Part shown: one piece after another, positions 42,468-47,747 of the stretch
Layout: each line of letters begins with the position of its first letter
Numbering within the stretch: position 1 is the first letter of the stretch
From: Helicobacter sp.
Lineage (GTDB): Bacteria; Campylobacterota; Campylobacteria; Campylobacterales; Helicobacteraceae
NCBI GenBank assembly: GCA_022511145.1
Contig: JAFLSC010000014.1
Span: 1-47,747, forward strand
DNA: 47,747 bases
Direction: 5' to 3'
The notes under the pieces: generated by a model
Told to the model about the DNA's origin: nothing
What the model saw: the letters and a program-made list of their open reading frames with translations, nothing else
The model's database searches: none
Program-made: the position numbers and the translations under genes

Positions 42468-43408
42468 TAGTTGGGAGTAGTTTTTTGAGGATTTTGGGTT
42501 TTTGGGGAATTTTGCGGGTTAGGGGATTTTGGATTTTGGGTGGGTTTGGTTTGCGGTGTTGGGCTTGGTTTGGAATTATTTTGTTTTGGGATTTGAATCT
42601 TTGGATTTTGGACTTTTTGATTTTGCAAGACGGGTTTTTTGGGATTTTGGGCTTGTGGATTTGAGACTACTTTGCTAGAGGCTTTGTTGAGTTGCTCTTG
42701 GTTATTTTTGGACGATTGTAGAGGTTTGATTTCTTGTAGGGATTGCAATTCATCAGGATTAAGGGTATCTAAGGATTCTAGGTTTTTTAGGGATTCTTGG
42801 GGTAATAAAAGCGTATTTTTAAAATCACGAAATTCTATAAATAGTTTGGAGGATTCTAAACTTATTTGATTGAGTAAATCCCTTAGAAGCTTGAGTTCTT
42901 TCATAAAATTTTGGATTATCTCATAGGGAAAATAGTTTTTAGCGGGGGTAGCGAGTAATTTTTGATTTTTTTGATAAAGAATTTCTATTTTTTGGAGAGG
43001 CTCACAATGCTCTAAATTTGGGATTTTAATAGAATTAAAAAGATTTTCTAGGGCATAAAATTGTCTTTGGATTGCTTCAAAGTTTGCATTATCCCACTTG
43101 GGATTTTTACTCAAATCTTGCGGATTTTCTTGCGGGGGTATAAAATCCCCCACAGCATTTTCTTTTTGCTTAATGAGTGAATCTAGGGCTTGATTTTTGG
43201 CTTCTAGTTCTCTATTTTGGGCAATTAGCAAGGCATTTTTTGCAGAAATATCATTAAAACTCGCCATTAGCGATTTTTTATCTTCTTGAAGTTTTTGGTA
43301 TTCTTCATTAAAATTTTTACGCTCTGTCTCAAAAATTTCATAAATCTGCCATGATTCTTTGATTTCATCAATTTTTTCTATGAGTTGTTTGAGTGTTTTA
43401 TTTTTCAT
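42467..43408 (-). CDS. Coiled-coil protein with Pro/Gln/Asn/Lys-rich tail
   Basis: 313 aa, no signal or membrane helix. The first 90 residues form a coiled coil (FETERKNFNEEYQKLQEDKK and ALLIAQNRELEAKNQALDSL). A helical middle (about 115-210) follows. The last 75 residues are low complexity with repeated QNPK/PQN units (such as QNPKSPNPQNSPKTQNPQKT). Start ATG 43408 is seven bases after AAGGA and overlaps the Nudix stop; the longer in-frame start upstream is unlikely. I do not recognise a family. Its coupling to lpxB is by position only. The DNA of the tail is strongly strand-biased (G/T on plus), favouring repeat slippage. Confidence 0.75.
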   Translation of the reverse strand: MKNKTLKQLIEKIDEIKESWQIYEIFETERKNFNEEYQKLQEDKKSLMASFNDISAKNALLIAQNRELEAKNQALDSLIKQKENAVGDFIPPQENPQDLSKNPKWDNANFEAIQRQFYALENLFNSIKIPNLEHCEPLQKIEILYQKNQKLLATPAKNYFPYEIIQNFMKELKLLRDLLNQISLESSKLFIEFRDFKNTLLLPQESLKNLESLDTLNPDELQSLQEIKPLQSSKNNQEQLNKASSKVVSNPQAQNPKKPVLQNQKVQNPKIQIPKQNNSKPSPTPQTKPTQNPKSPNPQNSPKTQNPQKTTPN

Positions 43409-44007
43409 TAAGGATTCCTTTGTAAAAACCATAAAAACGCAAACATAACTCCCGAAGTTTTAGGATAAGATTCGTCCAAAATAAAATTATACGCTTTGTT
43501 TTTAGGGATAAAAATCACTTCAATTTCTTCATCATCAACCCCACCTCCTTGATTTTGGCGATACTCTTCTTTAACTTGAGCAAAAAATAGCGTTTGTTTG
43601 CTTCCTGCAAAGCCAACTGAACTATAAAATTCCGTGATTTTGGTAATATTTTGAAGCGGGATTTGGTAGCCGCATTCCTCTAAGATTTCTTCTTGAGCGA
43701 TTTCTTGCAAAGTTTTGTTGGGTTTATCGGTAATTCCCGCACAAAGCTCGTAAGTGTAACCTTGAGGGATTTTGAGGTTTTGAGCTTGTTGGGTTTGTTC
43801 TTTAAGAAAAACTGCGGGACGAAATTGCTTTACTACGATAAAAGCTTCCTTTTGCGTATGATACAGCAGGATTGCTACGCTATCGTGTGCTTCTATAATA
43901 TCCCATTTTCTTTCTTTGCCATTTTGAGAAAAAAGCATTCTTTTAGGCTTAATATAAGGCGAATCCTTGCATTCACAAAAGCGAATATCCGTGATTTTTG
44001 TTTCCAT
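43408..44007 (-). CDS. Nudix hydrolase, UDP-sugar diphosphatase-like
   Basis: 199 aa Nudix-fold enzyme. WDIIEAHDSVAILLYH and VVKQFRPAVF are typical of ADP-/UDP-sugar hydrolases. The Nudix box region GITDKPNKTLQEIAQ then EEILEECGY keeps the EExxEE core but lacks the canonical first Glu and Arg, as in NUDT14-like UDP-glucose pyrophosphatases. FYSSVGFAGSKQTLFFA follows. ATG 44007, 12 bp after csd3. The substrate is inferred from the subfamily pattern. Confidence 0.82.
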   Translation of the reverse strand: METKITDIRFCECKDSPYIKPKRMLFSQNGKERKWDIIEAHDSVAILLYHTQKEAFIVVKQFRPAVFLKEQTQQAQNLKIPQGYTYELCAGITDKPNKTLQEIAQEEILEECGYQIPLQNITKITEFYSSVGFAGSKQTLFFAQVKEEYRQNQGGGVDDEEIEVIFIPKNKAYNFILDESYPKTSGVMFAFLWFLQRNP

Positions 44008-44019
44008 AGCGTAAAAATC

Positions 44020-45255
44020 TTAGAGATTGTTATTGGGGTTATCTAAATAAACGATATGGGATTCCTTACGTTTTTTGAAAGGCTCATTTTCAATGTTTTG
44101 TGAAATTGCCTTATCAAGTTTGATTTTGTATTCATTAGCAAGAGGCAAGAAAAATTCCTTTTCTTTTTTATTGAGCTGTGTCTTAGCAAATTTGAGATAA
44201 CGCAAAGGATTTACGGCATTGCCATTTCTGTATAAACCAAAATGGAGATGAGGTCCTGTGCTTAGCCCCGTGCTTCCCACTACACCTATCACTTTACCTT
44301 GAGGGACTTGAATGCCCGAGCGGATTCCTTTTGCGATTTTGTGGAGGTGGGCATAAAGAGTTTTATAGCCATCATTGTGTTGAATAATCACGGTGTTTCC
44401 ATATCCCCCTTTAACACCCGCAAAAATCACTTTTCCTTTGCCAGAGGCTTTAACAGGTGTATGGTAAGGTGCGGCATAATCTACTCCTAAATGCGGACGA
44501 GTGAAGCCTAAAATAGGGTGTTTTCTACCCATAGAAAAATTTGATGAGATTCTTTTATAATTTAAGGGTGTTGTTAAAAGGTAGCTATGGAGCTGATTTC
44601 CTTTAAGGTCGTAGAGATGCCCATCTCTGTGGCGAATAACATATTTTTCTTTGCGATTAGTTTCTAGGATTGAGGCTTTGATATTAGGTGAGCCAAAGAG
44701 TTTGCCTAAGCGATATTTTCTCTCATAAATGATGGCGAGTTTATCATTTTTTTTGATATGTTGTTTAAAATTTACGCTGTATTTATAGGCTTGGATAAAA
44801 TCTGATGCTAAAAGATTATCACCTGTGTATTTGACAATATCATTATAAAGGGAGGTTTCCACCACCAAAGCGATAGTTTTTTCCTCACTAAAATAAATTG
44901 TAGGGATTGCTCTTAAGCCATATTTTCCGTCTTTTTGGTAAATATGGAGTTGAGAGTTTTCATTAATAGGAATAAGAGCTTGGAGGAGTTTATCCCCTTC
45001 ATAGAGTGTGTAAAAAGTGCTGCCACTCATAATTTCATCAGCTAATTCTTTGTCTTCTCTTGGGAGGTCATAGTAGATTTTTAGGGGGATTGAATTTTTT
45101 TCAAAGAAACTTAGTAAAGTTTGTCCTTGTTCCCATTTGTCTTCTTTGAGAGTCGCTGCTTTAAGGGGTGAAACACTTAGAAACAGGAAACTTAAGGGCA
45201 AGATTGCCACAAACAAAAACCGCCCCAAAAGGTTTTTACAATTTTTACACCGCAT
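44020..45255 (-). CDS. csd3: M23 peptidoglycan DD-endopeptidase/carboxypeptidase Csd3
   Basis: 411 aa metallopeptidase that cuts peptidoglycan crosslinks and sets helical cell shape. Hydrophobic signal/anchor at about 12-32 (FLFVAILPLSFLFLSVSPLK). Two N-terminal regulatory regions occupy about 40-225, one of which closes the active site in the known structure of Csd3/HdpA. The C-terminal LytM domain has zinc ligands in RPHLGVDYAAP and GPHLHFGLYR, plus the YAHLHKI catalytic His. The length and order match the H. pylori protein. It is first in the long minus-strand run. Confidence 0.93.
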   Translation of the reverse strand: MRCKNCKNLLGRFLFVAILPLSFLFLSVSPLKAATLKEDKWEQGQTLLSFFEKNSIPLKIYYDLPREDKELADEIMSGSTFYTLYEGDKLLQALIPINENSQLHIYQKDGKYGLRAIPTIYFSEEKTIALVVETSLYNDIVKYTGDNLLASDFIQAYKYSVNFKQHIKKNDKLAIIYERKYRLGKLFGSPNIKASILETNRKEKYVIRHRDGHLYDLKGNQLHSYLLTTPLNYKRISSNFSMGRKHPILGFTRPHLGVDYAAPYHTPVKASGKGKVIFAGVKGGYGNTVIIQHNDGYKTLYAHLHKIAKGIRSGIQVPQGKVIGVVGSTGLSTGPHLHFGLYRNGNAVNPLRYLKFAKTQLNKKEKEFFLPLANEYKIKLDKAISQNIENEPFKKRKESHIVYLDNPNNNL

Positions 45256-45422
45256 AGCAATTCCTTAAAATTTTTTTAGGCAAGCCTTATAAAAAGCTAA
45301 ATTATATCAAATTTTAAGGATAAAAAATAGGGTTTTTGCGATATTTTGTTGAAAAAATCATAAAATTTTGCCTTATTTTACGCTTTTCTTTGTTTTTTAA
45401 TCAGATTCTAAAAGGATTTTGC

Positions 45423-45428
45423 TATACT
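45423..45428 (+). promoter_or_regulatory. -10 box of the small membrane-protein gene
   Basis: TATACT, 33 bp before ATG 45461, in the divergent gap with csd3 (45256-45460), which is otherwise AT-rich and empty. Confidence 0.45.
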
Positions 45429-45460
45429 TTTAGGAGTAAATTTTTAAAAAGGCAGCGTAA

Positions 45461-45655
45461 ATGAAAGATTGGATTGTGCCTTCCATTGGATTTGGTATGT
45501 TTGTTTATTTTATGTTTTTTGTGATTTTGTATGCCATAAAAATCGGAGGTCCTAATGTCCCCCTTTATACAGAGACAAATGCAATACCACCGCCAAAATC
45601 AGATGAAGAGAAGTTTTTGCAAGATATTTCTAAAAGTATCAGAAAATCTTTTTAA
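45461..45655 (+). CDS. Small single-pass membrane protein upstream of flgM
   Basis: 64 aa. One membrane helix (about 6-28, VPSIGFGMFVYFMFFVILYA), then a short exterior or cytoplasmic tail with PLYTETNAIPPPKSDEEKFL and a basic end ISKSIRKSF. Ribosome site AAAAAGG before ATG. The flgM sigma-28 promoter overlaps its last codons. It is probably conserved in Helicobacter next to flgM, but I cannot name it. Confidence 0.7.
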   Translation: MKDWIVPSIGFGMFVYFMFFVILYAIKIGGPNVPLYTETNAIPPPKSDEEKFLQDISKSIRKSF

Positions 45656-45678
45656 GTTTTTTTGAAAATAGTCGATTT
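45653..45678 (+). promoter_or_regulatory. Sigma-28 (FliA) promoter of flgM
   Basis: TAAGTTT (45653-45659), 11-base spacer, GTCGATTT (45671-45678): exact -35 match and spacing, with a near-consensus -10. Autogenous control of the anti-sigma factor by its own sigma factor fits. Confidence 0.85.
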
Positions 45679-45712
45679 ATAAGACATACAATTTTTACAC
45701 AAGGAAGAAAAA

Positions 45713-45955
45713 ATGGTGAGTCATTTAATGAATAACTCGAATTTCTCGAGTGCGATTAATCAAGCCAATAAAAATTCCTCCGCTATTAGTAGTAAAAACG
45801 AAAGTGAAAGGAATGAAAAGAGAGTTGCTGATTCTACTCCAGCTTCTTCTAATAGTAGAGTCGATGAAATCAAACAAGCCTTAGCAGAAGGAAGCTATAA
45901 AATTGATTTTAGGGGGAGTGCAGAAAAAATGGCACAAAAATTGCTTGGAGAATAG
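45713..45955 (+). CDS. flgM: Anti-sigma-28 factor FlgM
   Basis: 80 aa. Disordered Ser/Asn/Lys-rich N-terminal half, then the FliA-binding region RVDEIKQALAEGSYKIDFRG and SAEKMAQKLLGE typical of FlgM. In this group FlgM inhibits FliA until the hook is ready. AAGGAAG precedes the ATG. It is first of the flgM-flgN-flgK unit. Confidence 0.9.
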   Translation: MVSHLMNNSNFSSAINQANKNSSAISSKNESERNEKRVADSTPASSNSRVDEIKQALAEGSYKIDFRGSAEKMAQKLLGE

Positions 45956-45979
45956 TAACTAACCTTTAAGGAGTTACTT

Positions 45980-46432
45980 ATGTCCGTGCAATACCTAAAA
46001 GACGCAATAGAAGATGTCAATGCTTTGATTGCCATTACGAAAGAAGATATTGAAGATATCAAAATCGCTAATCACAATGCAGTCTTTGCAAGAATGGCAC
46101 AAAAAGAAGAACTTGCCAACTCATTTATTCACAAAAAAGACCTCTATGCCAAAAGCTTAGAGTCTCGCTTAAGAGAGTTATTTCCTCATTCCTCTTTGGG
46201 TGATTTATGTTATGAAGATAAACTCAAAGTGCTAGGGGAAGAGTCCTCTCAATACACTGCTGAACTTCACGATAGACTAGAAGAATTAAAAGAACTCAAT
46301 CATCGTTTTGGAAGAATGGCTCTAGCTGTTTGTGAATTTTATTCTTCATTGCTTAAACAAATGATACCTAGCGAGGATAGGGGTTACAAAAAAAGTGTTT
46401 TTAATACTTCAATCCTAACAACTGATGCGTAA
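45980..46432 (+). CDS. flgN: FlgN-like flagellar export chaperone
   Basis: 150 aa, all helical, without signal: LKDAIEDVNALIAITKEDIE, FARMAQKEELANSFIHKKDL, and LHDRLEELKELNHRFGRMAL. FlgN chaperones the hook-filament junction proteins FlgK and FlgL. Position between flgM and flgK is the main support; FlgN proteins are poorly conserved in sequence. AAGGAG precedes ATG. Confidence 0.75.
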   Translation: MSVQYLKDAIEDVNALIAITKEDIEDIKIANHNAVFARMAQKEELANSFIHKKDLYAKSLESRLRELFPHSSLGDLCYEDKLKVLGEESSQYTAELHDRLEELKELNHRFGRMALAVCEFYSSLLKQMIPSEDRGYKKSVFNTSILTTDA

Positions 46433-46442
46433 GGAGTAACAA

Positions 46443-47747
46443 ATGGGCGGCTTACTTTCTTCATTAAATACTCCTTATACAGGACTTACTGGACACCAAG
46501 TTATGGTGGATACAGTGAGTAATAACATTGCTAATGCAAGTAATGAATTTTATACGCGTCAAATTGTTCGCTCTGCGGCACAAGTGCCGTTGTGGAGACA
46601 AAACTATGCGATGGGACAAGGTTTAGAAATTCTTTCTATTGAGCGGGCACACAATGAATTTACCTATATGCGTTACAAAAAAGCTAGCGAGGAGCAGACT
46701 TTTGCTAACACTTCTTTTACTGCTTTGAGAGAAGCTTCAAGCTTCTTCCCAGAAATTGATGGGGTAGGAATTTATAATGATTTGCAAAATTATTTTAATG
46801 CGTGGAAAGACTTTTCAACCAAAGCCGATGACCCCGCCCAAAAAATCGCCCTTGCAGAATACGCACAAACTTTGACAAATAATATCCGCACAACAAGGGA
46901 AAGATTGGTTGAATTGCAAATGCGTTTGAATGATGAATTAAAAGTAACCGTTGAGGAAGTCAATCGTCTAGCCGAGCAAATTTCGATTTTGAATAAAAAA
47001 ATCAAAGAATACGAAAGACAAGATATTAGCAAAAAAGCTAATGATTTGCGGGATTTGAGAGACCAATACGAATTTGAAATTAACAATCTTATTGGTTGTG
47101 ATGTCTTTAAAAGTAATATCCAAGGGAGTGCGTGTGTAAGTAAAGATATTGCGGATTTTAATGAAGAATATACCTTGACAATCGGAGGAAAATCAATCGT
47201 TGATGGCGATTCTTTTCACCCTCTTGTTTTGGATAATTCCCTCAATCCCAGCGGGATTTATTCTATCAAATATGTTCCTAGCGACCACAAAGCTGTTAAT
47301 ATGACAAATAGTTTAGTGCGTGGAAAAGTTGGGGCTATTTTGGATTTGATTCGCACAGAAGATGTTTTGACTTGTCAAGGAACCATAGGGAAATTGCAAA
47401 TTTATATTAATGATTTGGACACTTTTGCAAATGGTTTGATTGAACACACTAACAATATTTATGCTCAAAGTGCTCGTTTAGGTGCAACTAGTGATTTGCT
47501 TTATATCGGCACACAAGACGCTTTAACAACAAGTGGTTATAATGTGCGTGCGGGAAGCTTTGATGTCGTAATGTATGATAAAAATGGTAATGAGCTTGGT
47601 AAAAGAACAGTGTATATCGATAATCTTACCACTATGCAAGAGGTGATTAACCAGCTTAATGCGAATATTGATGATAATGGCGACAACGACCCTAATAACG
47701 ATTTTGATGATAGATTTATGGCAGTTTATAATAATGATACCAAAACT
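46443..47747 (+). CDS. flgK: Flagellar hook-associated protein FlgK, 3' truncated by window edge
   Basis: First hook-filament junction protein. 435 codons are present and open at the window end (typical length is about 600). N-terminal signature MGGLLSSLNTPYTGLTGHQV and VDTVSNNIANASNEFYTRQI, then the FlgK NYAMGQGLEILSIERAHNEF, FNAWKDFSTKADDPAQ, LRDLRDQYEFEINNLIGCDV. AAGGAG precedes ATG, ten bases after flgN. The missing part is the C-terminal coiled coil that lines the channel. Confidence 0.96.
   Translation, partial: MGGLLSSLNTPYTGLTGHQVMVDTVSNNIANASNEFYTRQIVRSAAQVPLWRQNYAMGQGLEILSIERAHNEFTYMRYKKASEEQTFANTSFTALREASSFFPEIDGVGIYNDLQNYFNAWKDFSTKADDPAQKIALAEYAQTLTNNIRTTRERLVELQMRLNDELKVTVEEVNRLAEQISILNKKIKEYERQDISKKANDLRDLRDQYEFEINNLIGCDVFKSNIQGSACVSKDIADFNEEYTLTIGGKSIVDGDSFHPLVLDNSLNPSGIYSIKYVPSDHKAVNMTNSLVRGKVGAILDLIRTEDVLTCQGTIGKLQIYINDLDTFANGLIEHTNNIYAQSARLGATSDLLYIGTQDALTTSGYNVRAGSFDVVMYDKNGNELGKRTVYIDNLTTMQEVINQLNANIDDNGDNDPNNDFDDRFMAVYNNDTKT

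Overview
The window is a chromosomal segment of an epsilonproteobacterium, almost certainly a Helicobacter and probably an enterohepatic-type species. This rests on the AT-rich sequence, AAGGAG-type ribosome sites, and families typical of Helicobacter and Campylobacter: a 401-aa Campylobacter-type DapD, NIF-type NifS/NifU, a CjaA-like binding protein, Csd3, an HP0895/HP0894-like toxin-antitoxin pair and a flgM-flgN-flgK unit. The species cannot be fixed from sequence reading alone.

Layout. 1-2709 (minus): a truncated chemoreceptor and a CjaA-like amino-acid binding lipoprotein. 2869-9859 (plus): a tightly packed housekeeping run (panD, ybaB, a PDZ protein, ispA, surE, tcdA, a tiny acidic protein, aguB, a methyltransferase, a MATE exporter). 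9870-10773: a small membrane protein and a decayed remnant. 10774-13200: thiC and mrp. 13184-15815: a rearranged patch with a duplicated 142-bp segment carrying the mrp 3' end and a sigma-28 promoter, a probably frameshifted ORF, the stump of a C39-type peptidase, and two convergent paralogues resembling the Cj0814-type flagellum-dependent secreted proteins. 15968-19989: tRNA-Leu, aguA, another flagellar-regulon-type gene, tsaD, tpx and an esterase. 20078-27175: a soluble tandem-Cache-like protein, kdsB, nifS, nifU, 4.5S RNA, a DUF2130 protein and a DsrE-like protein. 27180-34800: an accessory zone with five or more copies of a GTCATTGCGAGG-type palindromic repeat around dapD, an NlpC/P60 lipoprotein, a large autotransporter preceded by 23 consecutive A residues, and a toxin-antitoxin pair. 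34820-45255 (minus): a near-continuous 12-gene run from csd3 through lpxB, greA, dut, a YfgM/BamB-like pair, coaX, hisG and leuC to dcuC. 45461-47747 (plus): a small membrane protein, flgM with a very good sigma-28 promoter, flgN and the 5' part of flgK.

How it works together. A flagellar/sigma-28 theme recurs: flgM, the secreted-type paralogues and the 205-aa gene at 17236 all have CGAT-type -10 boxes, and FlgM is the anti-sigma-28 factor. AguA and AguB, encoded apart, make the two-step agmatine-to-putrescine route. NifS and NifU make Fe-S clusters, with Mrp a likely carrier to clients such as ThiC and LeuC. TsaD and TcdA both act on tRNA t6A. The envelope is served by lpxB, kdsB, csd3, the NlpC/P60 lipoprotein and the YfgM/BamB-like pair. 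The most notable points are the microhomology-bounded duplication at 13184-14349, the homopolymer tracts beside surface or secreted protein promoters, the covarying palindromic repeat family around the toxin-antitoxin module, a 51-aa Asp/Glu/Tyr protein locked into an operon, and a tsaD start buried in the upstream gene's terminator hairpin.
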